Source: Evtepia gabavorous
GTDB lineage: Bacteria; Bacillota; Clostridia; Oscillospirales; Oscillospiraceae
DNA: 64,000 nucleotides
Assembly: GCF_003425665.1 (NCBI RefSeq)
Contig: NZ_QQRQ01000003.1
Coordinates: 62,001 to 126,000 of the forward strand
Reading direction: 5' to 3'
The notes beneath the pieces were generated by a model, which was not told where the DNA came from, did not search any database, and worked only from the letters and a program-made list of their open reading frames with translations. Position 1 is the first letter of the stretch; each line of letters begins with the position of its first letter. A program made the position numbers and the translations under genes. Below, piece after piece: positions 17,905-27,302 of this stretch.

Positions 17905-18229
17905 AGGCGAATTCCTCCTGCATCCCGTTCATAATGGTTGTAATCATTCGGATCGTGTCCAGCAGCTCGTCGTTCACGCTTTGCCCGGCTTCGATCCGGC
18001 GCAGCTCGTCCAGCACGGCAGACAACTGATCCCGCAGGGCTTTGTAAACCTTTGGGTTGCCCTGCACCACCACATCTCGCTCCAATAGCCGCCGGATAAT
18101 GTAATCCTGCTTGGTCAGGCCGGTGAGTTTCACCAGGGTTTCCAGTTGGAGATCTTCTTCCGCTGACACTCGGAAAGCCACCGTCTTGTTTCTCCAGCGG
18201 TTGTGGTTGTCATAGTTCTTCTTGGACAT
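17894..18229 (-). CDS. Ribbon-helix-helix (MobC-like) protein
   Basis: A 111-residue protein beginning MSKKNYDNHNRWRN, with the conserved stretch KTVAFRVSAEEDLQLE then GLTKQDYIIRRLL, the pattern of mobilisation accessory or ribbon-helix-helix proteins of clostridial elements. Such proteins bind the transfer origin or act as regulators. ATG 18229 sits two bases beyond the integrase stop codon and behind AAGGGGG. A close homologue occupies the same place in element 2, and none is found in element 3. The exact role is inferred from family resemblance. Confidence 0.7.
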   Translation of the reverse strand: MSKKNYDNHNRWRNKTVAFRVSAEEDLQLETLVKLTGLTKQDYIIRRLLERDVVVQGNPKVYKALRDQLSAVLDELRRIEAGQSVNDELLDTIRMITTIMNGMQEEFAYDR

Positions 18230-18233
18230 CTTC

Positions 18234-19316
18234 TTACACCCCCTTCTCATTTTTCAGTGAATCCAACTTGTCAGCCATCTCCACCTGTCGGGTGGGGAAT
18301 AGATGGGCGTATCGGTAGGTGATGTCGATACTCTCATGCCCTACACGCTCTGCAATAGCCAGGGCAGTGAAGCCCATGTCGATCAACAAACTGATGTGGC
18401 TATGTCTCAAATCGTGTATGCGAATCCTTTTCACCCCCGTTTGCTTGCAGCCACGGTCCATTTCTCGGTGGAGATAGCTTTTGCTGATGGGGAACATCCG
18501 GCTGTCCGGCTCCACTCCATAGAGCTGCTTGAGGTAGTCCTGGAGTTCATCACAGAGGAACTGCGGCATCTGGATCACGCGGTTACTCTTGGGTGTTTTA
18601 GGCGTAGTGATCACATCCTGCTTATTGAGCCGCTGGTAAGACTTATTGACGGTGACGGTGCGCTTTTCAAAGTCAAAATCTGCTGGGGTCAGGGCCAGCA
18701 GCTCTCCCTCACGGACACCGCACCAGTACAATACCTCAAAGGCGTAGAAGGACAACGGCTTGTCCATCATGGCCTCAGAAAAGCGGGTGTACTCCTCCCG
18801 GGTCCAGAACAGCATCTCCTTTCGTTCCTCCGCTCCCATGTTTCCTGCCTGCCGGGCTGGGTTGATATTCAGACCGTAAAATCGTGCAGCATGGTTGAAA
18901 ATGGCACTAAGTTGATTGTGAACTGTCTTCAGGTAGGTTTTAGACAGTGGTTTACCATGGCAGTCCCTCAACTCCCGGATTTCATTTTGCCAACGGATAA
19001 TGTCCTTTGCCGTGATCTCAGAGAGTTTTCGATTTGCAAAATAGGGGAGGATCTTTTTCTTGATGATACTCTCCTTGGTAAGCCAGGTATTGAGTTTCAG
19101 CTTGGGTTTAATGTCCTTCTCGTAGAGAGCAACGAAGCTCTCAAAGGTCATGTTCACATCAGCCTGTTTTTCCATCAGGAACTCCCGTTCCCATTCCAAC
19201 GCTTCTCGCTTGGTGGCAAAGCCGCGCTTGAGCTTCTGCTGGCGTTCACCCTTCCAATCGGTGTAGCGAAATTGAACATACCAGGTGCCATTGTCCTTAT
19301 TTTTGAACGCTGCCAT
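18234..19316 (-). CDS. int: Tyrosine recombinase (integrase) of element 1
   Basis: A 360-residue integrase. The N-terminus (GTWYVQFRYTDWKGERQQKLKRGF) is an AP2-like arm-binding domain, followed by a SAM-like core-binding domain (about 60-170) and the catalytic domain with Arg in GVREGELL, HDLRHSH, the GHES segment and Tyr in the YRYAHLFP region. It recombines the guaA core sites that flank the element. It ends two or three bases from the next gene and starts right after xis, so excision and replication genes are co-expressed. Closest relative in the window is the integrase of element 2. Confidence 0.93.
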   Translation of the reverse strand: MAAFKNKDNGTWYVQFRYTDWKGERQQKLKRGFATKREALEWEREFLMEKQADVNMTFESFVALYEKDIKPKLKLNTWLTKESIIKKKILPYFANRKLSEITAKDIIRWQNEIRELRDCHGKPLSKTYLKTVHNQLSAIFNHAARFYGLNINPARQAGNMGAEERKEMLFWTREEYTRFSEAMMDKPLSFYAFEVLYWCGVREGELLALTPADFDFEKRTVTVNKSYQRLNKQDVITTPKTPKSNRVIQMPQFLCDELQDYLKQLYGVEPDSRMFPISKSYLHREMDRGCKQTGVKRIRIHDLRHSHISLLIDMGFTALAIAERVGHESIDITYRYAHLFPTRQVEMADKLDSLKNEKGV

Positions 19317-19318
19317 AA

Positions 19319-19522
19319 TTATTTCTCCTTCCTTTCTGTCTCAGATCTTGTACCATAGAATTTCTCGTGGAAAAACTTTCGGTCAATTCGCCCGGCAATG
19401 GTGATGCAGCCGGTTTTAGCCAGTTCCTCATTCATCTGTCGAATGATCCTATAGGCAAAGGGGATGGAGATCCCCAACTCCTCCGCCACTTCGTTGACAC
19501 GCATAAAAATCTGATTAGCCAT
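19319..19522 (-). CDS. xis: Excisionase-like winged helix-turn-helix protein
   Basis: A 67-residue protein with the helix-turn-helix segment RVNEVAEELGISIPFAYRII and a basic C-terminal wing ending in a KFYG motif. It lies just upstream of the integrase on the same strand, the usual place for the directionality factor of Tn916-like and related elements. Homologues with the same length and tail occur in elements 2 (32208-32399) and 3 (42719-42922). Assignment as Xis rests on size, fold and position. A role as a transcription regulator of the integrase operon is also possible. Confidence 0.8.
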   Translation of the reverse strand: MANQIFMRVNEVAEELGISIPFAYRIIRQMNEELAKTGCITIAGRIDRKFFHEKFYGTRSETERKEK

Positions 19523-19743
19523 AGTAAATACCTTCCTTTCTTTGTTTTTGGTAGCTGCCTGCTAATTTTGTTTTTCATAAAGACCTCCTTACTCTCTACT
19601 GCCACTTTTTCTCGGTTTCGCAACCAAAAATCTGATGGTCCATTTGATTCTCTATATTATCTAAACTTATTAGCTTAGTGTTTTTATAATACTATACATA
19701 TAAGTTTAGTTCAAGTGTTTTGAAAGAAATATTATTAAATAAA

Positions 19744-19787
19744 TTTGCTTAGATTATCTTGACAAAACTAAGCAAATATGCTATGTT
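19744..19787 (+). promoter_or_regulatory. Repressor promoter with palindromic operator, element 1
   Basis: TTGACA (19759-19764) and TATGTT (19782-19787) are 17 bases apart. The -35 box lies inside an inverted repeat, TTTGCTTAG (19744) and CTAAGCAAA (19768). This fits autoregulation by the repressor that follows. The 300-base xis-repressor interval is very AT-rich and holds the divergent control region. Confidence 0.65.
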
Positions 19788-19822
19788 TCAAATAAGGACA
19801 ATCATAGACTGGAGTTGATGAT

Positions 19823-20311
19823 ATGGCGATTGGCGAACGAATCCACTTTTTCCGTCTCCTGCGGGGGATGACACAAAAATATCTTGGCATGTCACTGGGC
19901 TTCCCGGAGAAGTCTGCTGATGTACGCCTTGCACAGTACGAAACAGGATCAAGAACCCCAAAGGCAGACCTGACCGCTGCCCTGGCTGAAGTGCTGGATG
20001 TCTCGCCCCATGCGCTCTCTGTCCCGGACATAGACTCCTATGTAGGGCTGATGCACACCTTGTTTACCCTGGAGGACAACTACGGGCTGAAAGTCACAGA
20101 GCAGGACGGTGAGCTTGCCTTGCAGGTAGATTTTCGCAAAAACAAGGATGCCGCCCGACTGCACGAGATGCTCTGGACCTGGCGGGAACAGGCCGCCAAG
20201 TTGGAGGCCGGAGAGATCTCTCAGGAGGAGTACGACCGCTGGCGTTACCATTACCCGGAGTACGACAGCAGCCAAGTCCGCGCCAAGATGCCGCCGGAGG
20301 GTCTGATCTAA
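19823..20311 (+). CDS. XRE-family element repressor
   Basis: A 162-residue protein with an N-terminal helix-turn-helix (MAIGERIHFFRLLRGMTQKY; recognition region near QYETGSRTPK) and a C-terminal helical domain ending in a Trp-rich EEYDRWRYHYPEY motif. It is divergent from the xis-int-rep operon, the typical position of the repressor that keeps an integrative element silent. It has no S24 or ImmA protease signature, so induction would need another signal. The element 2 protein at 32685-33215 is a clear homologue with the same N-terminus and tail. Confidence 0.85.
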   Translation: MAIGERIHFFRLLRGMTQKYLGMSLGFPEKSADVRLAQYETGSRTPKADLTAALAEVLDVSPHALSVPDIDSYVGLMHTLFTLEDNYGLKVTEQDGELALQVDFRKNKDAARLHEMLWTWREQAAKLEAGEISQEEYDRWRYHYPEYDSSQVRAKMPPEGLI

Positions 20312-20388
20312 CCCTCTCACTTGTAGGCCACGGGAAAGGTCATTTGTTGCACAAAAACAGATAATTCAGATAAATGAGAGCAAAATAA

Positions 20389-20428
20389 AAAAGGTCTAAC
20401 TGATCAACAAAAATCAGTTAGACCTTTT
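20389..20428 (+). terminator. Terminator after the element 1 repressor
   Basis: A 16-bp perfect stem (20389-20404 with 20413-20428) starting with A residues and ending with T residues closes the repressor transcript; the eight-base loop is AT-rich. Confidence 0.9.
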
Positions 20429-20516
20429 ACTTATGAATAAAAAGATGAGGATTTTTAGGCTACTCGCAAGCCACCCGATTTTTCTTTTCAAACTCAATAA
20501 ATCGGGATTTGACGAG

Positions 20517-20535
20517 TGCTATCAATCTGCTATCA
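20517..20535 (+). repeat. Right arm-type integrase repeats of element 1
   Basis: Two copies of TGCTATCA begin at 20517 and 20528, exactly 11 bases apart. The first begins 89 bases before the core site, the same offset as in element 3. Confidence 0.7.
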
Positions 20536-20605
20536 AATGGGGAATTTGAAAATCAAAAACCCAGTGTTTATGCGCCTTTGCGGGCCCTCATATCCACTTT
20601 TTGCT

Positions 20606-20616
20606 TATTCCCACTC
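20606..20616. other. Internal attachment core between elements 1 and 2
   Basis: TATTCCCACTC, an exact copy of the guaA core repeat. It serves as right end of element 1 and left end of element 2. The flanks continue differently on each side, as expected for two joined elements. Confidence 0.85.
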
Positions 20617-20716
20617 GCCCTCTGCAAAATCATCTTAAACAAGTTTGATTTGGTGATTTAGCAGAGAGTATCTACATTATTTGAATTATCGGATACACAT
20701 CGGCTATCCGATTTTT

Positions 20717-20735
20717 TGTTGCCATGGTGTTGCCA
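20717..20735 (+). repeat. Left arm-type integrase repeats of element 2
   Basis: TGTTGCCA at 20717 and 20728, 11 bases apart, 111 bases inside the core site. The same octamer pair recurs at the right end of the element (33294-33312). Confidence 0.7.
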
Positions 20736-20749
20736 CGCGAACCGGAAAC

Positions 20750-23323
20750 TTAACGCCAAGAAGTATAGATAAGTTGTCTCTTGTCGAATGCTTCCTTGCC
20801 GCCCTCCATAATATCAACAATCTGCTTATGCGTAGAATCCAAGTCAATATTACCTTGGGCAACATCAATTCTTGATTCTTGAAACTCGACAACTAATACT
20901 CTTTCGGAATCGCCAAGCACAGGGATGTTTGCGTTATGTGTAGCAAATATAAACTGCATATAAGGTTTTTTCTGTGCAATAGCGGTAATGACTTCATCAT
21001 AGATCACCTTATTATCGAGATCATCTTCCGGTTGATCAATGAAGATAATATCATTATCATCTTGTGTCAATATAAACAGTATAAGTGCTGATGCTCGCTG
21101 CCCGATTGAGTGTTGCCTCAACAGTTTTCCGTGATAATAAATATCTACTTTATTTTCAACCTGCCTGTTCAGCAATTCTTCATATTGACCACGAAGCTTA
21201 TCTTCCAATTTTACATATTCGCCAGGCGTAACAATACCTTTCAATTTGCTGCCATCGCAAACAATCCAATCTTCTATGATAGCTGCATAATCAGTAAAAG
21301 AATCACAAATAGCTTGATATTTAATATCCGAGATTCCCGTCCCCTTGAAATCATTTTTAAGTTGAGCTTTGAAGCCTTCTCGATCTCCCTTGAATGTGAT
21401 TTCAATCTTGAGTTCGGTTTGGTTCTGATTGATTCGTTCGGTTTCGGCTTTATAAGCATTATAAGTTGCCAAGAGAGCTTCATTACGTTCTCGTGTTGCC
21501 TTAGTAAATGATGCTTCTATTTTGGATTTAGAGGAAGCTTCTTCGCTTAATTGCTTTAGTTTTTCTTTTGTTTTTTGCAATTCAGCGGTCATTTTGACAA
21601 AACTATCAACATCCAAAGTATCGTCTTTGATTTCTCTTTTAATTTCAGCAAATTCATCCGCCAAACTATCAATTCGCTCTTTTAGGCGGGATATGAGGTC
21701 GTCCATACCACTTCGTTGTTTTTCAATTTCTACAATACAAGAGCCGATTTGTGCGAGCTGAGCATCGATTGACGACAATACTATTGATACATCTCCAAAT
21801 ATGTCCTTATTAAAATCACTACTATATCCGTCCAACGCACTCGATACAACCGAGTTTTTTGAAAACGCAGTACGAATATCACGCAGAATAGTGTCTATTC
21901 TATTTTTTACAGCATCAAGCTTTGCTGTATCGGTAGCGTATCCACTTTGCTTTTTAAGTTTGTCTGCAACACCTTTTTCTTCAAAAATCGAGAGTTTATG
22001 TTCAAGCTCGGTTTGCTGTGTTGTAACTTCAGTCATTTGCTGTGGAATTTTGCTCACATCCAGTAAGCGCTCCACTGTTTTGATCAGTTCATTCACACAA
22101 TTATCCAAATTAGAAGGTTGACCAATTCTACCGCTAATCAGTTTCTCCAACAAACCGTTTTCGTGATCTGCACTGCTGGACAGATCCTTTTGACCAAAAT
22201 ATTGTACCCCATCGAACAAACTGATCGGATTAATATTTAAGTCATTACCGGTCTCATCAAGAACATTTATGCGTTCCCCCAATATTCGGCTGACAGAATA
22301 ATGTTTTCCGTGTTTATCTATTACATTCAATGTTGCTTTTCCGCCAGAACCAAAGACATTTTTCACAAGAGATTCTTTATAGTCTTTGTCCATTTGAGCT
22401 GTAAGTCCCAAGACATACCGCACAGCTTCTAAAATAGAAGACTTTCCGCTACCTCTTATGCCAATAAGCGTATTCAGCTCACGAGAGAACATAATTGTTT
22501 GACCGTCGAACTTGCCACCTTGGAAAGAGATTGATTCTATAAACCCATGTTTATTGTCAGGAACACTTTCGCTAACTCGGTCTCTATAATCTTGTAAAGC
22601 AAACTTAATTGCAGCATAGGAATATTCACCGATTTTTAAATATGTGCATCTGTCTCCCTTTCCTATATCTGAGATGGATTTGGGATCGGAACCCTCAACC
22701 AGAGCCGGCAAATACCCACAGCATTTTTCAAACTTACCAAGATTGTCACGTGTTCTAGATTTTTGCAACCCAAGAACACGATGTCTAAAAGGTGCAAAAC
22801 CTGCTAAAGATTCAAGCAACCCACCCCTACACTCACTAAATAGGCCGCTGTTTTGATCTACATGTGCAAATACGATAAAATAATCCCGTCCATAAGCGTC
22901 TAACTGATCAAATACATTTTTTAGATCAAATATGCTTTTTGTGTTGCGATTTTCTGGATTGGAAATAGTGGCAAATGCTGCCGTCAGAAATGTCTGGATA
23001 TGATTGTTTCCATTTTCAAGCCATTCCTCTGGATTAAACACAATTAGCGTATGAATACCGTTTGCGCCTTCTTTAACGGTCAATTCTACTCCCGGCAGAA
23101 TAAATATGTCTTGCTTTTTCGCAGCCTTACGAATAGCTTTATATTCTTCTATGTCGAATTTGTTGTGATTTGTAATTATGCCGACATTGATGCTCGCGTT
23201 TTTTAGAGCAGAAACATAATCACCCAAAAATGAGGTTGACTCGCCAGAATAGGTGAATTCTTTATCCTTCAAAGTATGTAAATGAAAGTCTGCGCGAACA
23301 TATTGTAAGCCTGATTCAAACAT
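20750..23323 (-). CDS. TrlF-type PHP-domain ATPase
   Basis: An 857-residue protein. The N-terminal PHP phosphoesterase domain shows DFHLHT (12-17), a TNHNKFD segment (51-57), PGVEL (77-81) and FAHVD (152-156), the metal-binding pattern of the family. An ABC/SMC-like ATPase follows, with Walker A GIRGSGKSS at 288-296, long coiled coils (about 400-650) and a C-terminal Walker B IIFIDQPEDDLDN with a FATHNANIP switch. This is the architecture of the TrlF family seen in defence islands. It follows the restriction enzyme by 41 bases with GGGGGAT before its ATG, so it belongs to the same operon. Whether it is part of the restriction system or an independent defence gene is open. Confidence 0.85.
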   Translation of the reverse strand: MFESGLQYVRADFHLHTLKDKEFTYSGESTSFLGDYVSALKNASINVGIITNHNKFDIEEYKAIRKAAKKQDIFILPGVELTVKEGANGIHTLIVFNPEEWLENGNNHIQTFLTAAFATISNPENRNTKSIFDLKNVFDQLDAYGRDYFIVFAHVDQNSGLFSECRGGLLESLAGFAPFRHRVLGLQKSRTRDNLGKFEKCCGYLPALVEGSDPKSISDIGKGDRCTYLKIGEYSYAAIKFALQDYRDRVSESVPDNKHGFIESISFQGGKFDGQTIMFSRELNTLIGIRGSGKSSILEAVRYVLGLTAQMDKDYKESLVKNVFGSGGKATLNVIDKHGKHYSVSRILGERINVLDETGNDLNINPISLFDGVQYFGQKDLSSSADHENGLLEKLISGRIGQPSNLDNCVNELIKTVERLLDVSKIPQQMTEVTTQQTELEHKLSIFEEKGVADKLKKQSGYATDTAKLDAVKNRIDTILRDIRTAFSKNSVVSSALDGYSSDFNKDIFGDVSIVLSSIDAQLAQIGSCIVEIEKQRSGMDDLISRLKERIDSLADEFAEIKREIKDDTLDVDSFVKMTAELQKTKEKLKQLSEEASSKSKIEASFTKATRERNEALLATYNAYKAETERINQNQTELKIEITFKGDREGFKAQLKNDFKGTGISDIKYQAICDSFTDYAAIIEDWIVCDGSKLKGIVTPGEYVKLEDKLRGQYEELLNRQVENKVDIYYHGKLLRQHSIGQRASALILFILTQDDNDIIFIDQPEDDLDNKVIYDEVITAIAQKKPYMQFIFATHNANIPVLGDSERVLVVEFQESRIDVAQGNIDLDSTHKQIVDIMEGGKEAFDKRQLIYTSWR

Positions 23324-23364
23324 ACTTATCCCCCATTTCTCTTATGTTGTTATTGCTTTGACGC

Positions 23365-25377
23365 TTACTCCATTGCTAAACATCCATTCTTGAATGCTGC
23401 TGGATAAGAAAGAGTCAACATCTGATTTTGGAATACCACAGTATACGCAAGTACAGTTCCCTCCCCAAAGCGATCATGCAACAGTGTTCTTCCATCTGCA
23501 CAGAAACTTATTGCATCTGGTAAAGACCGCAGATACGGTATTTCAACCGTTTTTGCAGGACATTCGGGAAAACTTGCTTCAAGTGCAACTACTTGTCCTT
23601 CACCGAAAGTTACATGACGCACAACGGCACCGGCAGGCACAAGGGGTGCGTCATCGGACTTGTGTACAACAATTCCGCTTGCGATCTCATTTGCCTTTTC
23701 AGAAACAGTTGTGTCAATGTACTCTTTCCAAGCCGGGGCCTCCAGTATATCTCTTCTGGACTCGCATTGGAGAATCAAATCTCTGAGTTTCTGAGGATCT
23801 GACTTATTAGACTCAAACATTGCTACGAAGTATTTCTGGAACTGTACCAAGGTCAGAGGGACAATGTCAAGTCGCTGCTTTACATCGCCTTTTGCGTACC
23901 AAATACCGTGTTTGAAAGTCTCTGCGGTGTTTGTGTCAATGCGGACAGCAACAAACATGCCATAGACCGGTTTGTCGTATTTCAGAACAGCATCGGAAAC
24001 ATGACGCCTGACAGGTTCGCCCTCCATTGCCTCTTGGCGGGAAGATGTGGACATTGTGACTTCAGTCAAGATGGTAAAGTCATTAAACTCACAGTACAAG
24101 TCGCCTTTTCCTCCACCTGCAGCGGAAACCGGCAAGAAGTCAGAATCCAATTTGAACCCACGGACTTCATAAGGCTTATTGACCATGTGATCAATCGCCA
24201 GTGCTGCACGCCAAAGTGTCCATTCAAGATACGCAGGGGTCTCATCCTTGGGTACTTCAATAGCGTTATCTTCGTCGTAGACCATCTTGCCGCCACCTTT
24301 AATTAGCAGCGTCATATAATCTCTGATTTCTTCCCACTGGTTACACTGATCGCTGGCATACTGTATTTCATCCGTCTGAGCAAGGATATTTTCGAGCCTT
24401 TGCCTCGCGATATTGACTTCTGTGGGAGTATTCAAAGGCAGATCGGAAATGTCAAAAAGAATATGACGCTCTTTCATCTGCCTGACCAAATCATCCAACA
24501 AAGATTTTGCGACATCCATATTGTCTGTGGGCAACGGTGCACCGGTACAGAGCAACTTATACTGCTCCATAATGGACTGCAAACTGGCCGTAGATTTAGC
24601 GAGTTTTTCTGCAAGTATGCGTTTTGTAGGTACGATTATAAGGCCTCTGCCTTTTCGTTGGAGCACACCCGAAATGCGGAGGTATCGCATATTCATATCG
24701 CCGTAATCCAAGAAATTATCAGCTTTTTTGTCGTAGTTTTCGCCTCTTTTAGCGATTTCCTTTTTGTCGAAAGAACGCTTAGCTTGGGAAGCAGATCTCC
24801 GCTGACGCAGATCAAGGATGTTATCAACGACTTCTTCCAGCTTATAGCTGGGATTGGTTGTTTGTCCCCACAGAGCAAATTCAATTCTGCTCAGTTCGGA
24901 GGTGCCCGTGCGCTTCTCGAGTTCCAGCATAATTGCCAGCAACCACCGTAATGGGGAGAAGTAGTGTGTGCCATCCGACATTGGGAACTGTTCTACGCTC
25001 ATTGCTCGCAGGAAGCATTCCTGTACGGCCGGGTATGTATCTGCTTTTAGAAATGATCTTCCAAAGGGTGTAATGTCATCCAATGCGCCGAGATCCTCTT
25101 GCCGGCCATCTTTTTTCTGAATCTGTGGATAAATCAATCCGTTTTTAGCAAACATCAACCGCCATTTACGGGCGTGACTACCAGAGCTATCCTTGCCAAC
25201 TTCGTTCTGAATAATCCCTTTCTCATCGAGCAAATTCATAAAACCAAGCTCGTTTTCACGCCCATGGAGATGTCCTACAAAGGCAGAGCTAGCATACACA
25301 GAGAATCCTTCTTGGATTCGATTAGGATTACGCAGGCCAGTATTACCTACCAGCCATATTTTAATTTGTTCGCTCAT
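23365..25377 (-). CDS. AlwI-family type IIS restriction endonuclease with tandem C-terminal Tudor-like motifs
   Basis: A 670-residue protein. The stretch GDLYCEFNDFTILTEVTMS near 435 followed by QEAMEGEPVRRHV matches the catalytic region of AlwI-like nucleases, enzymes that bind an asymmetric site and cut outside it. The N-terminal half would be the recognition part. The last 100 residues hold two copies of an SH3/Tudor-like motif, VRHVTFGEGQVV and LLHDRFGEGTVL, like the UvrD/PcrA tail. ATG 25377 has GGAGG six bases before it; the ATG at 25395 lacks one. It follows the methyltransferase closely, as expected for a restriction-modification pair. Assignment is by motif only. Confidence 0.75.
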   Translation of the reverse strand: MSEQIKIWLVGNTGLRNPNRIQEGFSVYASSAFVGHLHGRENELGFMNLLDEKGIIQNEVGKDSSGSHARKWRLMFAKNGLIYPQIQKKDGRQEDLGALDDITPFGRSFLKADTYPAVQECFLRAMSVEQFPMSDGTHYFSPLRWLLAIMLELEKRTGTSELSRIEFALWGQTTNPSYKLEEVVDNILDLRQRRSASQAKRSFDKKEIAKRGENYDKKADNFLDYGDMNMRYLRISGVLQRKGRGLIIVPTKRILAEKLAKSTASLQSIMEQYKLLCTGAPLPTDNMDVAKSLLDDLVRQMKERHILFDISDLPLNTPTEVNIARQRLENILAQTDEIQYASDQCNQWEEIRDYMTLLIKGGGKMVYDEDNAIEVPKDETPAYLEWTLWRAALAIDHMVNKPYEVRGFKLDSDFLPVSAAGGGKGDLYCEFNDFTILTEVTMSTSSRQEAMEGEPVRRHVSDAVLKYDKPVYGMFVAVRIDTNTAETFKHGIWYAKGDVKQRLDIVPLTLVQFQKYFVAMFESNKSDPQKLRDLILQCESRRDILEAPAWKEYIDTTVSEKANEIASGIVVHKSDDAPLVPAGAVVRHVTFGEGQVVALEASFPECPAKTVEIPYLRSLPDAISFCADGRTLLHDRFGEGTVLAYTVVFQNQMLTLSYPAAFKNGCLAME

Positions 25378-25391
25378 ACCGCATCCTCCAA

Positions 25392-27287
25392 TCAATACCC
25401 AACGAAAAGGTATTCCTGTACAGAATTTCTATGTGTTTTGGCATCACTCTGATTTCCAAACGAATACTTGTAGTCTACAGGGATGACTTCTACATGCTGC
25501 TTATACTTGGCCATGATCGCTACCATTTCATCTTGCGTAGGTAAGCTGTTAGAAGAATAGGAAACAATCAGTATACTGTTTGCAAATTTTTTGAAAAGAT
25601 GATCAAACGCATCTGCCGCACCTTTGCGGGTAGCAAAAGGCGTAGGATACGATTTAAACTTCTTTGTTTGCGTATGTTGCTGAATTTCGACCCCCTTCCA
25701 ATCGCGGGCAAGGCCCTCAACAAAATGGTATCTCCGAACGTATTCATTATCGGATAGGGGAGAATAGTACGGAGGGTCAATGTAAACTAAATCTACCTGT
25801 TCCACCCTCAAATCCATAGCATCCCCCTGCTTGGAACGATTGATTTGACCGTTATCAAATACAGCCTTATTGACAGCTTCAACAGCCTCCAGGAATTGCT
25901 GAGCAAGCGTTTTTTGTAAATCCTTGCGTCCATCATTGTATCGCTGTCCTGTGTAGGTAAAGATACCACGGGGACGCTTCTTTATGCAGGCACGAATCAA
26001 TGCCGTCATAGCGATTGCGTGTTTGTATTGATCTTTGATATCTGCAATATTAGTGCGAAGCGTGTCAATCAAGTCGTTTTCTTCATCTGTGTAATAAAGA
26101 CCTTTGAAAGTCGATGCCACAAAGTGATCGGACTCCCTATGTTCAATAAGCAATCCCTTGGCTTTATCCAACGGCAAGGTAACAGAATTGTTTTCTATCA
26201 TTGCCTTGGTAAATGTTGCAGACATAGCCATATAATCATTGCTGACTACAGACTTACCCTGCGCTTTGAACATATAGCCAACAATTCCGGAACCGGAGAA
26301 AAGATCGACAACGGTATTCACCTTAAATTGCGAGGCAACAGACCATATTTCGGACAATAACTTGCTCTTTGAGCCCATAAAACGAGTCGGTGGATAAGCT
26401 GACACTTGTTCAGGAAGCGGCTGAGGAAGCAACTTTATTAAAGTACGCTGCTTCGGAGGAATAGTGACAATGACATCCTCACCTTTACGTGTGCTTCCGT
26501 TGCAGGAAATGTGGCGTTTCGTCTGAATGACATCAATATTGAACGGAGCGTATAGCTCATGTACCAATGGGTGATTAGAGTTTGTTAGGATGACATAGCA
26601 TCCACGTTCATGTAATGCCATAATCATTTTCGAAAGCTCAATATGATCTTCTTCGTAAAACTGTTCTTTAGTATACCTCTTAAAATCAGCGTATTCAGAG
26701 ACCGGCAAATATGGAGGGTCAAGGAAAATAAAGTCTCCGGGCTGGGCATAATGCTCTAAAACCAGAAGATAGTCGCCGCACAGAATATCTACCTTTTGCA
26801 GTGCTACAGACGCTGCTCTCAGTCCGTCCTCATCGCAAATCTTTGGGTTTTTATATTTTCCATAGGGAACATTAAACTGTCCCTGCTTATTGACACGATA
26901 CAACCCATTAAAGCAAGTCCTGTTCAAAAAGATTGTTCTTGCAGCAGCCTCGGCTTTTGGAAGCGTTGTCCACTCTTGACTACGGACGGCATAAAACATC
27001 TCGGAAGTGTTTTCGTACTGTTTGAGACACTGAATTACATCTTCCACATGATCAGCAACTTCTCGGTACATATTGATTAGTTCGGGATTGCTGTCTGCAA
27101 TGACTGCATTTTCCGGCTGCAGTGCAAAGAACATTGCTCCGCCGCCAAAAAACGGCTCAATATATCGGCCAAAGGAGGTCGGGACTTTCGGCAAAAGATC
27201 ACCCAACATCTGTGTTTTGCCGCCTGCCCATTTCAAAATTGGCTTGGCTTGAGCAGACACTATTTTTTTAGCTGCTTGTTCTGCCAA
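25392..27287 (-). CDS. Fused double-domain D12-class adenine methyltransferase
   Basis: A 631-residue protein containing two complete Dam-type methyltransferases. Domain 1 (about 10-280) has LKWAGGKTQML, EPFFGGGAMFF and FLDPPY. Domain 2 (about 300-625) has RFMGSKSKLL, DLFSGSGIVGY and YIDPPYYSPL. Type IIS systems with asymmetric sites need one activity per strand, and fusions of two D12 domains are known for such systems (for example M.FokI). The start is TTG 27287, well placed after AGGAGGCG. The controller gene lies 15 bases upstream, so the order controller-methylase-nuclease fits safe expression. All motifs appear intact. Confidence 0.9.
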   Translation of the reverse strand: MAEQAAKKIVSAQAKPILKWAGGKTQMLGDLLPKVPTSFGRYIEPFFGGGAMFFALQPENAVIADSNPELINMYREVADHVEDVIQCLKQYENTSEMFYAVRSQEWTTLPKAEAAARTIFLNRTCFNGLYRVNKQGQFNVPYGKYKNPKICDEDGLRAASVALQKVDILCGDYLLVLEHYAQPGDFIFLDPPYLPVSEYADFKRYTKEQFYEEDHIELSKMIMALHERGCYVILTNSNHPLVHELYAPFNIDVIQTKRHISCNGSTRKGEDVIVTIPPKQRTLIKLLPQPLPEQVSAYPPTRFMGSKSKLLSEIWSVASQFKVNTVVDLFSGSGIVGYMFKAQGKSVVSNDYMAMSATFTKAMIENNSVTLPLDKAKGLLIEHRESDHFVASTFKGLYYTDEENDLIDTLRTNIADIKDQYKHAIAMTALIRACIKKRPRGIFTYTGQRYNDGRKDLQKTLAQQFLEAVEAVNKAVFDNGQINRSKQGDAMDLRVEQVDLVYIDPPYYSPLSDNEYVRRYHFVEGLARDWKGVEIQQHTQTKKFKSYPTPFATRKGAADAFDHLFKKFANSILIVSYSSNSLPTQDEMVAIMAKYKQHVEVIPVDYKYSFGNQSDAKTHRNSVQEYLFVGY

Positions 27288-27302
27288 TGTACTCGCCTCC
27301 TT

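Larger units (their letters stand above)
5575..20616. mobile_element. Integrative element 1 (type I restriction / RloC-S24 island)
   Basis: About 15 kb bounded by two exact copies of the guaA core repeat. Core genes at the right end are repressor, xis, integrase, ribbon-helix-helix protein, repA and a small accessory gene. Cargo is an hsdMSR system with a controller, a small membrane protein and an RloC-like ATPase fused to an S24 protease. I found no relaxase, so transfer would need help from elsewhere. The inner arm repeats (TGCTATCA) near both ends confirm the borders. The left cargo is visibly more AT-rich than the hsdR and hsdM genes. Confidence 0.85.

Noticed and set aside
5586-20605. 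A relaxase or conjugation gene in element 1
   Set aside because: None of the frames there shows a relaxase, coupling protein or VirB4-like motif; the ribbon-helix-helix gene alone does not make it mobilisable.
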